DNA of 64,000 bases from Paenibacillus marchantiae (lineage in GTDB: Bacteria > Bacillota > Bacilli > Paenibacillales > Paenibacillaceae), in NCBI RefSeq assembly GCF_028771845.1, contig NZ_CP118270.1, forward strand, positions 2,790,001 to 2,854,000, written 5' to 3'. Position numbers and translations under genes: made by a program. The notes under the pieces were generated by a model that ran no database searches, was not told the DNA's origin, and saw only the letters and a program-made list of their open reading frames with translations. Of this stretch, positions 8,648 to 17,973 are shown in pieces (position 1 is the first letter of the stretch; each line of letters starts with the position of its first letter).

Positions 8648-9434
8648 GAGATTATTATTACGTACAGTCAGATTGAGCTACATATATATTTCCGGAGCAA
8701 GCGCGTTACTTAGCGTAGCGCTCCTATTTGTCGTTTATCACATGTTACGTTTTGCCCACCATCATATCCTATCGGAGACAACAGGAATAACTCGCATTAT
8801 GTACTGGGTGATAAACCATATCGGTACAACGCCATTGGTTATATTCATCGGTGGGGGTATGTTTGCGTTGTTTTTTTGGATTCGATCCCAGAAGATTGCA
8901 GATGACCTCAAGGTGATTGGTCGTGGAACTCATGAACTGGCAAATGGCCGAATTCCAGCACAGATAGAAGTGTTGAACGGAGGAGAGTTGCGACAGATTG
9001 CCGCGGATCTGAATGACATTGCGATACGTATTCAAGCGGAGCGCTTACATAGTTCAGACCAGGAATGGATAGATCGAGAGCCGAGAGGCGAAGATTGGTT
9101 CAATTCTAGTATGTATGATGATAAAAGTAGCCGGCAACAAATGGTGTTAGAAAGTGAGAGAAGCCATAAGCAACGTATTCAAGCAGATTTGCTTGGATCA
9201 CAATCTGGTCGCATAAGTGCCGATCTGCCGATTAAACTGACTCTCTACGGTGTTCGTTCTTCGCTGGATACGATCATGGAAGGCCGCTGTCGGGATGAAG
9301 CGGAGGTTCAGCACTGGGTCAGGTTGGCGTATGAACAGACGTTAAGGCTGGAGCTTGCCCTGGATTCTATGGAAATGAAGCCGCAGGAACAATCAGGCTC
9401 CAATCCACATGTATTTAGGGAGCCTGAATGTTGA
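8646..9434 (+). CDS. Degenerate histidine-kinase paralogue (sensor + HAMP + inactive DHp)
   Basis: A 262-residue protein that mirrors the first part of the upstream kinase. Two transmembrane helices bracket NHIG.TPL (kinase NHIGSVPL), then a HAMP-like segment, a polar linker (135-185), and a DHp-like segment. In that segment SADLPIKLTLYG (191-202) aligns with SHDLRTPLTSILG, so the phospho-His is replaced by Ala192. The following AEVQHWVRLAYEQTLRL matches IEMRYYVSIAYEKSLTL. There is no ATPase domain. GAGGAGG lies before the ATG at 8646. It overlaps the penicillin-binding-protein gene by seven bases. Probable role is a dimerisation or regulatory partner (inference). Confidence 0.8.
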   Translation: MRLLLRTVRLSYIYISGASALLSVALLFVVYHMLRFAHHHILSETTGITRIMYWVINHIGTTPLVIFIGGGMFALFFWIRSQKIADDLKVIGRGTHELANGRIPAQIEVLNGGELRQIAADLNDIAIRIQAERLHSSDQEWIDREPRGEDWFNSSMYDDKSSRQQMVLESERSHKQRIQADLLGSQSGRISADLPIKLTLYGVRSSLDTIMEGRCRDEAEVQHWVRLAYEQTLRLELALDSMEMKPQEQSGSNPHVFREPEC

Positions 9435-11290
9435 GATCCAGCATAAGGCGCGGTATCTATCACATATTTGATGCCTCTGTAGTCATCGTTATTTTGCTAG
9501 CGGTCGGCTACATCTATATTGTTACTTACGGCGAAGGTGTACTTCGCAATCATCCTGAGGCCATTTCGGTGGCTTCTTCCACCGTCATTAGCAATGCGGA
9601 TGGAACAGAAATTTCGAGATTACAAGTACAAACCAAGGGATATGCGGAGTATGCCGATTTGATGGATATGCCCGATCTGTTAAAGCAGGCGTTTCTGGCT
9701 ACGGAAGATCGACGTTTCTATAACCACGATGGACTGGATTATATCGGAATTGGCAGGGCGGTTATGCAGGATGTTTTACATATGAACCTGAGTCAGGGAG
9801 GCAGCTCAATTACACAGCAACTGGCCAGAAATCTCTATTTGAACGGAGATAAAACGCTGGTTCGCAAGGTGAATGAAATGTCGATTGCCATGGCGATGGA
9901 AAAGAGATTTAGCAAGGATGAGCTATTAGAGCTGTATTTGAATCATATTTATATGGGACGCCAGCAATACGGGGTTAAAGCCGCGGCATGGCGCTACTTC
10001 GGGATTAAGGATCTACGACAGCTGGAGATCTGGCAAATGGCTACGCTGGCCGGAATCCCGAAGGGACCTTCCATATACAATCCGGTGGATCGGGAAGACC
10101 TGTCCAAAGAGAGGCGTTCTGTGGTTCTTGTACTCATGCATGAGCAAGGAATCATTACAAAGAAACAGATGGATGAGGCGCGAAGTGTGGACTATACACC
10201 GCCAAATTCAACATCTGCATCGACTCCAGGCTCAACATTGCCTGCCTACGTGTCTGCCTTGGATGCGGTAATCGAGGAGGCTTCCCGACTCACAGGCAAG
10301 AGTGGAGCAGAGATTCAATCCGCAGGCTGGACCATTCGTACGGGACTGGATGATCAAGCGCAGCTGGCGATGGAACAAGCATTCCGTGAATCTTCCCGGT
10401 TCATCGATGATCGTGAGGATGAGCAAGTGCAGGCGAGTATGGTCATACTGGACCAGCATAACGGTGAAGTCAAAGCGATGATGGGCGGGCGAGACCCCGT
10501 AAAAGGAGGCATTAACCGGGCAACCACGGATGCAAGGCAACCTGGTTCTGCATTTAAGCCCATTATTGCATACGGACCTGCATTGGAATCAGGTCGGTTT
10601 AAGCCAGAGAGCATGCTGCCTGATCAACGCATGAAATATGGGAGTTATCAACCAAGCAACTTGGGTGGGCGTTACAGAGGTACAGTTACGATGTCGCAAG
10701 CCATTGAAAATTCCATCAATGCTCCGGCCGTATGGCTGCTGCATGAGACAGGACTGGGACGCGCACATCAATTTGCAGGTCGATTGGGCATTGAACTGGG
10801 CAAGGAGGATCTTAATCTGTCGATTGCCTTAGGTGGTTTGCATAAAGGGGTGTCTCCACTAAAAATGGCCCAGGCATATTCCGTGTTTGCCAATAACGGC
10901 AAGTTCAATACGGCGCATCTAATTCGTGAAATTACGGATTCACGCGGCCGGAAAATCTATGCTTTTAAGCCAGAGAACAAGCAGGTGATATCCACCAGCA
11001 CGGCAACTGCCATGACCGGCATGCTCCAAGATGTGGTCAGTCAAGGAACAGGTAGAAGGGCACAGCTGAGTCAGCATAAGGTAGCGGGGAAGACAGGAAC
11101 AACGCAAGCTGCATTACCTGGTGTAAGCAAGGAGGCGAACAGGGATCTGTGGTTTGTAGGATATACGAGCAAGTGGACGGCTGCAGTCTGGATGGGATTT
11201 GATCGTACGGATGCAGAGCATTATATGAGATCCGGAAGTGGTGTGGCGGCGGATTTATTTGCATCGGTTATGAAGCGTGCATTACCATAA
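9428..11290 (+). CDS. Class A penicillin-binding protein (GT51 + transpeptidase)
   Basis: A bifunctional peptidoglycan synthase of 620 residues. One N-terminal transmembrane anchor (about 14-34) is followed by a GT51 glycosyltransferase with EDRRFYNHDG and GGSSITQQLARN. The transpeptidase has SxxK within RQPGSAFKP (near residue 373), SIN in ENSINAPA and KTGTT near residue 553. It acts at the outer membrane face in wall polymerisation. Its start lies inside the end of the degenerate kinase gene, so translation is coupled and the regulatory genes and the enzyme form one unit. Confidence 0.93.
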   Translation: MLRSSIRRGIYHIFDASVVIVILLAVGYIYIVTYGEGVLRNHPEAISVASSTVISNADGTEISRLQVQTKGYAEYADLMDMPDLLKQAFLATEDRRFYNHDGLDYIGIGRAVMQDVLHMNLSQGGSSITQQLARNLYLNGDKTLVRKVNEMSIAMAMEKRFSKDELLELYLNHIYMGRQQYGVKAAAWRYFGIKDLRQLEIWQMATLAGIPKGPSIYNPVDREDLSKERRSVVLVLMHEQGIITKKQMDEARSVDYTPPNSTSASTPGSTLPAYVSALDAVIEEASRLTGKSGAEIQSAGWTIRTGLDDQAQLAMEQAFRESSRFIDDREDEQVQASMVILDQHNGEVKAMMGGRDPVKGGINRATTDARQPGSAFKPIIAYGPALESGRFKPESMLPDQRMKYGSYQPSNLGGRYRGTVTMSQAIENSINAPAVWLLHETGLGRAHQFAGRLGIELGKEDLNLSIALGGLHKGVSPLKMAQAYSVFANNGKFNTAHLIREITDSRGRKIYAFKPENKQVISTSTATAMTGMLQDVVSQGTGRRAQLSQHKVAGKTGTTQAALPGVSKEANRDLWFVGYTSKWTAAVWMGFDRTDAEHYMRSGSGVAADLFASVMKRALP

Positions 11291-11533
11291 AAGAGAATGG
11301 TTTACCGTACACCAATGGACAAGGATTGTCCAAAAGACATGGGGAGTTCTTTTTTATGGATTGTACAGTTATCACACAAATGGATACAAGGATGAAAACA
11401 AAACACTGCAAAATTTGATGATAACGGCTCAACATTGGTTGGAAATATAGAAGACCCGTGAAGGACAGCGTTTACCCTGTCTCCAACAGGCCTTTATCGT
11501 TTTAGTTTAGTGATAATATATTCTTCTGCTGTG
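11291..11533. other. Convergent intergenic region
   Basis: No gene. It holds a small inverted repeat TGGACAA / TTGTCCA (11316-11332) and a T-run near 11350, a weak terminator candidate for the penicillin-binding-protein operon. Confidence 0.35.
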
Positions 11534-11983
11534 TTAGGATTTTGCTCGCAATGATTCAGGTATACGACGAATCATCTGGTTCAACACCTCGGACAATACA
11601 AGTCCGATCGCGATGGCACCGGATAACATGAGTGCTTTGGCAGCCATCTCCATGGCTGCACCGTAATCATTTTGCACAAAATTACGCATCGCATTGTAAG
11701 CCAGTCCACCGGGGACGAGCGGAATGATACCTGCCACGCTAAAGATAATGACGGGCGCGCGAAACATGCGGGAGAACAGCTGGCTGATGACACCTACCGC
11801 GATGGTCGCTGCCAGGGTAGCAGGAACAGCATCCGCAGCATATTCGAGCACAATATAGATGATCCAGCCGATCATGCCGACAAATCCACCGTGAAGCAGC
11901 ATGCGCCGAGGAGCGTTGAAAATAATACCGAATGCGGCCGAGGCAACAAAGCTGGTCAGGGCCTGTTCAATAAAATGAAGCAT
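11534..11983 (-). CDS. ThrE-family exporter, small (YjjB-like) subunit
   Basis: A 149-residue membrane protein with about four or five hydrophobic helices, matching the C-terminal half of ThrE threonine/serine exporters (IIFNAPRRMLLHGG, IPLVPGGLAYNAM). The start at 11983 is preferred over upstream ATGs because GGAGGAG is nine bases before it. It lies directly downstream of the larger subunit gene, and the two presumably form one split transporter, as in YjjP/YjjB. Confidence 0.85.
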   Translation of the reverse strand: MLHFIEQALTSFVASAAFGIIFNAPRRMLLHGGFVGMIGWIIYIVLEYAADAVPATLAATIAVGVISQLFSRMFRAPVIIFSVAGIIPLVPGGLAYNAMRNFVQNDYGAAMEMAAKALMLSGAIAIGLVLSEVLNQMIRRIPESLRAKS

Positions 11984-12002
11984 AACCTGCAACTCCTCCA
12001 TC

Positions 12003-12878
12003 TTACGTAAAAAGTGAAAAAACAACAGCAATGCCGGTACCGATCGCAAAAGCCGTCAGAAACGCCTCGGCTCCCTTGGATAACCCGGACACAAGATGCC
12101 CGGCCATCAGGTCACGCACAGCATTGGTAATCAGCAGTCCCGGTACCAGGGGCATGACTGAGCCAATAATGATTTTGTCCCGTTCATGACCCGCGCCCAT
12201 ATACACAAGCAAAAAGGCGAGCAGACCGATGACAAATGAAGCTGTCAGCTCGGCAAAAAATTTCACGAGTACCAGCCGATGGAAGGCAATGACCGCTGCA
12301 TAGCCAATACCACCGCAGAGTACCGCAGGGAGAAAGTCGACCCAGCCTCCACCAAACATAATGGTAAAGCACCCACTGGATAATGCCGCCGCCGTAAGCC
12401 GCACAACTGCAGAATAGGAGGAGGGCTGTCCCTCAATTTGTTGTAACAATGCATAGGCATCCTCAACGGACAATTCACCTTGTCCAATACGCCGGGAAAC
12501 GGCATTCACTTCGGATACCTTGTGCAAATCTGTGGTTCGTTCAGAGATCCGTATCAGCTTGGCAGGCTCGGTTGCATCAACCGAGAAGAAGATACCTGTG
12601 GGCACAACATAACTGTGCGAATGGGGAAGGCCCAGCGCGGCAGCCATGCGTTTCATCGTATCTTCCACACGATAGGTCTCACCGCCGCTTTGCAGCATGA
12701 TTTTGCCTGCCAATAGACAGATTGCAATCACGCGGGATTGTTCAGTATGATTTGTCCCAACCAGCTCCGTCTCAGACTGAGGCACGGGTGGAGGATCATG
12801 AGGGATATATTCCAACCGGATCAAGCTCCGTTCATATGAGATAAGGCTTGGTGCCGACACCATTGTATCATATTTCAC
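12003..12878 (-). CDS. ThrE-family exporter, large (YjjP-like, DUF1212) subunit
   Basis: 291 residues. The soluble N-terminal part contains GGETYRVEDTMKRMA and the DUF1212 motif SVEDAYALLQQIE, followed by about five transmembrane helices with the MPLVPGLLITNAVRD motif. It is the N-terminal half of the split threonine/serine exporter. The start is uncertain: GTG at 12878 and ATG at 12863 both lack a good ribosome site. The stop lies just before the ribosome site of the small subunit. Confidence 0.88.
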   Translation of the reverse strand: MKYDTMVSAPSLISYERSLIRLEYIPHDPPPVPQSETELVGTNHTEQSRVIAICLLAGKIMLQSGGETYRVEDTMKRMAAALGLPHSHSYVVPTGIFFSVDATEPAKLIRISERTTDLHKVSEVNAVSRRIGQGELSVEDAYALLQQIEGQPSSYSAVVRLTAAALSSGCFTIMFGGGWVDFLPAVLCGGIGYAAVIAFHRLVLVKFFAELTASFVIGLLAFLLVYMGAGHERDKIIIGSVMPLVPGLLITNAVRDLMAGHLVSGLSKGAEAFLTAFAIGTGIAVVFSLFT

Positions 12879-12980
12879 ACGTTAGCAAGGAAACATACCG
12901 CACGAACTAAAGGAAGTCATTCAGGTTGCAGAGATTAATGCATACATTCACACCAAATTGATAACCCGATAACTCCTAAA

Positions 12981-13038
12981 ACCCAAAAAGGCTTCGCTCC
13001 CGGGGCCTGATGGTCAAAGGGAGTGAAGCTTCTTGGGT
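12981..13038 (-). terminator. Intrinsic terminator
   Basis: A long stem formed by AAGCTTCACTCCC-like and GGGAGCGAAGCC-like arms. Read on the minus strand it is followed by a T-rich tract. It ends the small 13064-13369 gene. Confidence 0.85.
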
Positions 13039-13063
13039 TAGGCTCAATCGAGACAAAAAACAA

Positions 13064-13369
13064 CTACATCAACAGGGTAATGACCAACAGCTCATACAGC
13101 ACGAGTGGCAGAATGGTTGGTCCAAACAAGGCGCGTGGCTCAGGATATCCATGCATCGGCGTAACCTGGAGATACAGTATTCCCCGATCTGCGCTGATAA
13201 TGACACCTTCCCATACCTGACCATCGATATTCTGGACTTGCACATTCTTGCCTACATGCTGCCGGGCTGTATGATGAAGCATATTCCGCACACTTTGCAC
13301 GGATTGGAGCATTGGTTGATTGGCTTGGTATACGACCCGTGCGGATGGTGTGGATGTGGATTCAGACAT
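13064..13369 (-). CDS. Small protein with an Sm-like segment
   Basis: 101 residues. Residues about 38-62 (VGKNVQVQNIDGQVWEGVI) resemble an Sm/LSm-type strand pattern, and the C-terminus is hydrophobic (PTILPLVLYELLVI). The ATG at 13369 is supported by GGAAGGG nine bases upstream. Function unknown; the terminator and ribosome site support a real gene. Confidence 0.65.
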   Translation of the reverse strand: MSESTSTPSARVVYQANQPMLQSVQSVRNMLHHTARQHVGKNVQVQNIDGQVWEGVIISADRGILYLQVTPMHGYPEPRALFGPTILPLVLYELLVITLLM

Positions 13370-13433
13370 GATGCACAACCCTTCCTCAAAATAATTTCTT
13401 ACTTCAAGGTATGCATCTGCCTACAAAAGGTGA

Positions 13434-14477
13434 TCACACAAATGCCATCTCAAGTCTTCCATGCCCATTCTGATAAGCCACATTGCCCAGTGCGCCATTC
13501 ACAAAAGTTAACTGTGGCTGGATGTGGCCAAGATCCACATCATACAGTACGGGAACATCCATATCTCCGAGAGCCGAAGACAGGGCATCGATGAAGTTGA
13601 AATCTCCTGTATCGGAATAACCAGCAGGTCGGCCGAACATGAAGCCTTTTACGCCTGCAAACCAGCCTGCCTGTCTCATCTGCCACAGATGACGGTAGAT
13701 ATCACCCGCATTCATCTCACAGCTTTCCAGATACCAGATCGTTCCTTCTTCTGCACAATACTGATCAAGATACGCTCCAACAGGTGCGTAAGGCGTGCCA
13801 ATCAAACAGGTGATTGTATCCATACAGCCGCCGATTAACCGACCTGAGAATGTAACTTGCGAGTCTGTTCCTTCTGGTTGACCCAGATGTTTCCAGTAAG
13901 AAGGAGTATCCAGATTGAACGTCGACAACTCCGGTTTCCATTCCGATTGATAGTGAGTGGAGGAAGATTGAGTGATCTGGCCGCCCTGGCCTGTCTGTAA
14001 TACATCAATCCAGCGGGCGGTCACCGGATCGAGCTCGTTGGATCTTAGATCCACGTAGTTCGTACCATGTGCCGAAGCTGTTCCAGTGATCAGGGTGTAT
14101 GCGAATAAAAAGGTACTGATATCCGAATATCCCATGACCCATTTGGGCGGTAACGTTTTCAAAGCTTCCCAATCCAGCAGGGGCAGGATATCCATAAGGA
14201 ATTCTCCACCCCACGGAGGGATAATAGCCTGAATCTCAGGGTCACGGAAAAATGCATTGATCTCGGCAGCGCGATCTTCCTTGGAGGAACTTACACATTT
14301 GGCGTTATGCCGTAGAAATGGGCTCTCCTGAACACTAAAACCAAGGCGCTCCATGTTGTGCCTGCTCTCTTCAAGGTAATGATGCAAGGATTCACTTACA
14401 CCGCTGGATGGTGCAGCCACGCCAATGGTATTTCCCGAAGCGAGTGGTTGCGGGTAACGGATAGAACGGTTATTCAT
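13434..14477 (-). CDS. S66 family peptidase (LD-carboxypeptidase / MccF-like)
   Basis: 347 residues. GNTIGVAAPSSGVSE near the N-terminus, the strand ending in MGYSDIS (nucleophile Ser in the family GxSD motif) and a C-terminal GHIQPQLT (catalytic His region) fit the S66 family. Members cleave LD-peptide bonds of peptidoglycan or peptide-nucleotide antibiotics such as microcin C. The ATG at 14477 is preceded by GAAAGGG. Confidence 0.88.
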   Translation of the reverse strand: MNNRSIRYPQPLASGNTIGVAAPSSGVSESLHHYLEESRHNMERLGFSVQESPFLRHNAKCVSSSKEDRAAEINAFFRDPEIQAIIPPWGGEFLMDILPLLDWEALKTLPPKWVMGYSDISTFLFAYTLITGTASAHGTNYVDLRSNELDPVTARWIDVLQTGQGGQITQSSSTHYQSEWKPELSTFNLDTPSYWKHLGQPEGTDSQVTFSGRLIGGCMDTITCLIGTPYAPVGAYLDQYCAEEGTIWYLESCEMNAGDIYRHLWQMRQAGWFAGVKGFMFGRPAGYSDTGDFNFIDALSSALGDMDVPVLYDVDLGHIQPQLTFVNGALGNVAYQNGHGRLEMAFV

Positions 14478-14571
14478 TTTGGAAACACCCTTTCTTGTGA
14501 ACATATCAATTTAACGAATGTTTCCATTATAAAGAATAATTGCGCTTATACCAGCATGATTCTGAAAATGA

Positions 14572-15909
14572 TTAAGGGTTCACCGGGATTTCCATTGAAA
14601 ATGGTGATTTAAATTTCATTGGATAGGTGGAAATATGCATCTTTATTTCCCCTTTCATCTTAGCCCCATTTTGAATAGTAGAAGAGATAATTGTATGTCT
14701 TTCATCTGTTCCATCTCCACTGCTCCAATTGGAGCCTGGAATCTGATATTCTTTACCTGCTTTGTCCATAACATCTCTGAAAGCTAGAATGAACTTGCCT
14801 TCCATACTACCGTCCACAGAGAAATGGATAACCAAATCTTTACCAACGACCTTGCTTCCAAGCATCTTCAATCCAGATGGACCGCCTGTAATTTTGTGTG
14901 ATTTCAGATCAACGACGATATCCAGTTCATTTTTATTCAACCCCGAAAATCCAGATCCTTGTAAAGTCAGCTTTTTCGGAATAGAGAAGTACATGCTTTC
15001 AAAATAAATGGATCGTTCATCCTCACCTGTCGTGGTGTTTGTTCTCCATGCGCGGCCTTGTTCATCGACCAATTGAAGATCATCCAGTCCAAAGATCTTC
15101 TTTGTATTTTTTGGATCGAATTTTACATCAAGCACAAAACGAGTTGGATAAAGGGTAGCCTGTTTAACATCAATACGCTGCCCATCTACCATTAACGTTT
15201 GATTTACCGGGATGATTTTTTTCATACCTTTCGTTAAATCAGTGTCTACTGGGAAAGTAACTTTCCACTCTTTAGAACTCCCTTTATATCTGGATTTAAA
15301 TACAACACTTAGTTCTTCGGGGGGGGAAGCATCGCCCGTAAAGATAACATCGATATAATTTTCATAAACATTCTCGTCTGAAGTCGGTTTAGGGGAAGAA
15401 TAACTAAATCCAACAGGAAGATTCTTACCATGCTCATCAAGCAAATCGATGTCATACATACCCTTGTCTGGATCTTTCATGCCTTTCATCGTGTAAAAAA
15501 TAACCATGCGTGACTCATCTGTAATGATGCTGTCCACGGTCACCGAAGCTCCATCATGCTCATCGGTCACACCAACCTTCTGCAAGAGGGATTGATCGAT
15601 GGCCATCATTAACCCCTTATCCTGCCGAATCATACTGACGATGCCCTCCATGCCTGGCAGTTGCTCCACAAAGGACGCAAAAGCGGGGGAGACGCGGATA
15701 CATCCCGTAAACACGAGGATGATTGCGGCTGCAGATATGGAGCTCATAACCCAGCGCAGCCGGGACTTGCGCTTGCGCGCAGCCTGACGAATTCCAGCCT
15801 GAACAGCCTGATATGCTTTGGCATCCGGTACAGACATGGCGTCGTATTCTGTTTTACGATCATTCAGACGCTGCTCAATGGCTTCAAATGGCTTCATTTC
15901 ATCGCTCAT
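14572..15909 (-). CDS. DUF4179-type anti-sigma factor
   Basis: 445 residues: a cytoplasmic N-terminus (1-45), one transmembrane helix (about 50-66, WVMSSISAAAIILVFTGCI) and a large extracellular domain of DUF4179 type. The start codon overlaps the sigma gene stop (ATGA), so the two are co-translated. By context it holds the ECF sigma factor inactive until an envelope signal arrives (inference from arrangement and family). Confidence 0.85.
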   Translation of the reverse strand: MSDEMKPFEAIEQRLNDRKTEYDAMSVPDAKAYQAVQAGIRQAARKRKSRLRWVMSSISAAAIILVFTGCIRVSPAFASFVEQLPGMEGIVSMIRQDKGLMMAIDQSLLQKVGVTDEHDGASVTVDSIITDESRMVIFYTMKGMKDPDKGMYDIDLLDEHGKNLPVGFSYSSPKPTSDENVYENYIDVIFTGDASPPEELSVVFKSRYKGSSKEWKVTFPVDTDLTKGMKKIIPVNQTLMVDGQRIDVKQATLYPTRFVLDVKFDPKNTKKIFGLDDLQLVDEQGRAWRTNTTTGEDERSIYFESMYFSIPKKLTLQGSGFSGLNKNELDIVVDLKSHKITGGPSGLKMLGSKVVGKDLVIHFSVDGSMEGKFILAFRDVMDKAGKEYQIPGSNWSSGDGTDERHTIISSTIQNGAKMKGEIKMHISTYPMKFKSPFSMEIPVNP

Positions 15910-16421
15910 GATGTTACATCTCCTTTCGTTTCAAGTTGGTCCCGGAGCTGCCTAAGTGCCCGGTGCAATCGGGATTTTACGGTTCCGGTCGGGACTTCTA
16001 GAATATCAGCGACCTCTGTTAAGGAGAAACCTTCGAAATAGCTTAGAATAATAATTGGTTTGCAATCCCGATCCAGCGCAGAGACGGCTGCGGCCAGATC
16101 AGGGTCTGCGGGCTGGTCCCAGCTGCTGGGTTCATGAATTTCGGTAACGTGGCTGAACCGGCTCTTGCGTTTGCGTTCGTCTGCACAGTAGTTCAGCAGA
16201 ATGCGGATTAGCCAAGTGGCGAAATAGGAGGGTTCTTTTAATTTCTTGAGCTTTCGATAAGCTCTGTAGGTGCATTCCTGTATCGCTTCCAGCGCATCGC
16301 CCTCGTTGTGCAGATAGGCACAGGCGATCCGGTACAGTCGGCTCTGATGCATCTCCATTAAGGCTGCAAAAGCCTCGGCATCCCCTTTTTGTGCGGCGAT
16401 GGTCAGTTGAGCAGGGGTCAC
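15906..16421 (-). CDS. ECF-type RNA polymerase sigma factor
   Basis: 171 residues with region 2 (LYRIACAYLHNEGDALEAIQE, WLIRILLNYCADERK) and region 4 (IILSYFEGFSLTEVADILEV followed by GTVKSRLHRALRQLR). The start is GTG at 16421, which has AAAGGAGGAG before it; the longer frame to 16466 lacks a ribosome site. Paired with an overlapping anti-sigma gene. Confidence 0.93.
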   Translation of the reverse strand: MTPAQLTIAAQKGDAEAFAALMEMHQSRLYRIACAYLHNEGDALEAIQECTYRAYRKLKKLKEPSYFATWLIRILLNYCADERKRKSRFSHVTEIHEPSSWDQPADPDLAAAVSALDRDCKPIIILSYFEGFSLTEVADILEVPTGTVKSRLHRALRQLRDQLETKGDVTS

Positions 16422-16455
16422 ATGGCTCCTCCTTTCATGGATGTTGTTGCGTATT

Positions 16456-16481
16456 AGACCGTGCAAAGGGCCAAACGGTTC
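16456..16481 (-). promoter_or_regulatory. Possible ECF-type promoter of the sigma operon
   Basis: On the minus strand GAACC and CGGTCT are separated by 15 bases. This resembles ECF promoters and would allow autoregulation. Weak, based on motif only. Confidence 0.3.
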
Positions 16482-16555
16482 TTGATTTTGGAAAAAAAGT
16501 TATGTATACACGTACTGAGACTACCACAAAGAAGGAATTTGCGCAGAAAACTGAA

Positions 16556-16606
16556 AACAACCGCCAAGCTCCCCTTTGACTTTGAAAAAGGAGTTCGGTG
16601 GTTGTT
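16556..16606 (-). terminator. Intrinsic terminator after the GNAT-Nudix gene
   Basis: Arms AACAACC.CC and GG.GGTTGTT form a long stem, followed on the minus strand by TTCAGTTTTCT. Confidence 0.7.
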
Positions 16607-16650
16607 ATGCATTTATTGTAGTTCATCATTCTAATTCACGGTTTCCACAC

Positions 16651-17745
16651 TCAATCTTGGGAATAGAGTTGCTTTATGGCTTGTAGGCCAGGCACGGTAA
16701 AACTCGCTAGCGGAGAGGGGAGATCGTTCAGTGGGAACCAGCCGATCTCACCAATAGCACCGCCTTCCTCCAGATTGCGGGCAATACCGCGGATGACCCG
16801 CGTGAAATAGAGGACGGATATCCAATGTTCTTCCTGTTCCGGACGAATGGTTTCGGCCGTGCAGAGTAATCCCTCGATGGCAATATCGAGGTCGACTTCT
16901 TCCTTAATTTCCCGAATAACCGCCGTTTCCAGCGATTCGTATGGGTCGACTTTGCCCCCAGGGATACTCCAGGTGTACTGTTCAGGCTGACGATTCCGCC
17001 AAACCAAAAGGACTTCATTACGTTCGTTGAGGATGACCGCTCCGACACCAATCCGAGGTTGCACAGTAGAGTTCTCTGTACCTTTGGTGTTAAGTAAGGA
17101 CAACGCAGATTCTTCGGCAGCGACCAATCGTGAGTCTGAGTGATCTTCCGTCTGTTTAGCTCCTTGGACATGAGTAGACTGAAACGCGAGCGGAAGTTTG
17201 GTCTGCGTTGACCATTCTTCTGCAAGGATACTCATGGAGATCAGATCATAATGCGTGCCATCCCGTAGAACGGCAGAGCGCTGACGGCCTTCCTCCCGAA
17301 ATCCGGCTTTCAGATAGGCGCGCCTCGCAGCTTCATTGTATTCAATCACTTCGAGCGCAATCCGGTTCAGATTCAATTCATGGAATCCATAACGAATAAT
17401 CAGGGCGAGAGCATCACTGCCGTATCCTTTACCCCGATCTTTGTCATCACCAATACCAATGGCCAGGCGTGCAGAGCGGTTATTCCACTCAATTCGGTAG
17501 AGGGCCGTGAATCCGATGAACCGATTATCCTCGAGAGTACGCAGCGCAAATTCAAAACCGTTGTCTCTCCGAACTGCGGATGACCCCGTCTCATCCGGCG
17601 TTAGCGGAACAGCAATATCGGTATCCAGATTACGCAAGTAATCATAACTGTCAGTAAAGCGGGAGAGCCGCATGCAGTCTTCTGGGCAAGGAGCGGCCAG
17701 TCGGACTTTGGAGCCTTGAAAAGCATTTAAATGACGTGGAGCCAT
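16651..17745 (-). CDS. Fused GNAT acetyltransferase - Nudix hydrolase
   Basis: 364 residues. Residues about 10-175 form a RimJ/RimL-type acetyltransferase (acetyl-CoA loop DDKDRGKGYGSDAL; NRIALEVIEYNEAARRAY). A polar linker of about 40 residues follows. Residues about 225-355 are a Nudix domain with the box GGKVDPYES...REIKEEVDL, in which the usual Gly near the end is Asp. Two enzymes in one chain suggest a linked detoxification or nucleotide-pool step, but neither substrate is known. Single gene with its own terminator. Confidence 0.88.
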   Translation of the reverse strand: MAPRHLNAFQGSKVRLAAPCPEDCMRLSRFTDSYDYLRNLDTDIAVPLTPDETGSSAVRRDNGFEFALRTLEDNRFIGFTALYRIEWNNRSARLAIGIGDDKDRGKGYGSDALALIIRYGFHELNLNRIALEVIEYNEAARRAYLKAGFREEGRQRSAVLRDGTHYDLISMSILAEEWSTQTKLPLAFQSTHVQGAKQTEDHSDSRLVAAEESALSLLNTKGTENSTVQPRIGVGAVILNERNEVLLVWRNRQPEQYTWSIPGGKVDPYESLETAVIREIKEEVDLDIAIEGLLCTAETIRPEQEEHWISVLYFTRVIRGIARNLEEGGAIGEIGWFPLNDLPSPLASFTVPGLQAIKQLYSQD

Positions 17746-17933
17746 GTTGCACCTCTTTTATTGGATATGAAATCATACATTTTATCTCATTATACTACGA
17801 ATCAGAGAGGATACCGAAAAAGGGCACAAGTAGGGGAGAATATCCTCCTGATTAGGAAAAGAAAAGCGACGCTAAATGCGATAATATAGATCAATATAAT
17901 TCAATATAGATCATCTACATGTTTCCGAATGTA

Positions 17934-17963
17934 GACAAAACAAAAAGCAGCCAAAGGGCTGCT
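17934..17963 (-). terminator. Intrinsic terminator after flgB
   Basis: Stem AGCAGCC / GGCTGCT with a four-base loop. On the minus strand it is followed by TTTTTGTTTTG. Confidence 0.88.
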
Positions 17964-17973
17964 CTACCATTCA

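Noticed and set aside
13010..13594. Plus-strand open frame of 194 codons
   Set aside because: It lies antisense over two minus-strand genes with good ribosome sites (13064-13369 and the S66 peptidase) and over a terminator; no motif.
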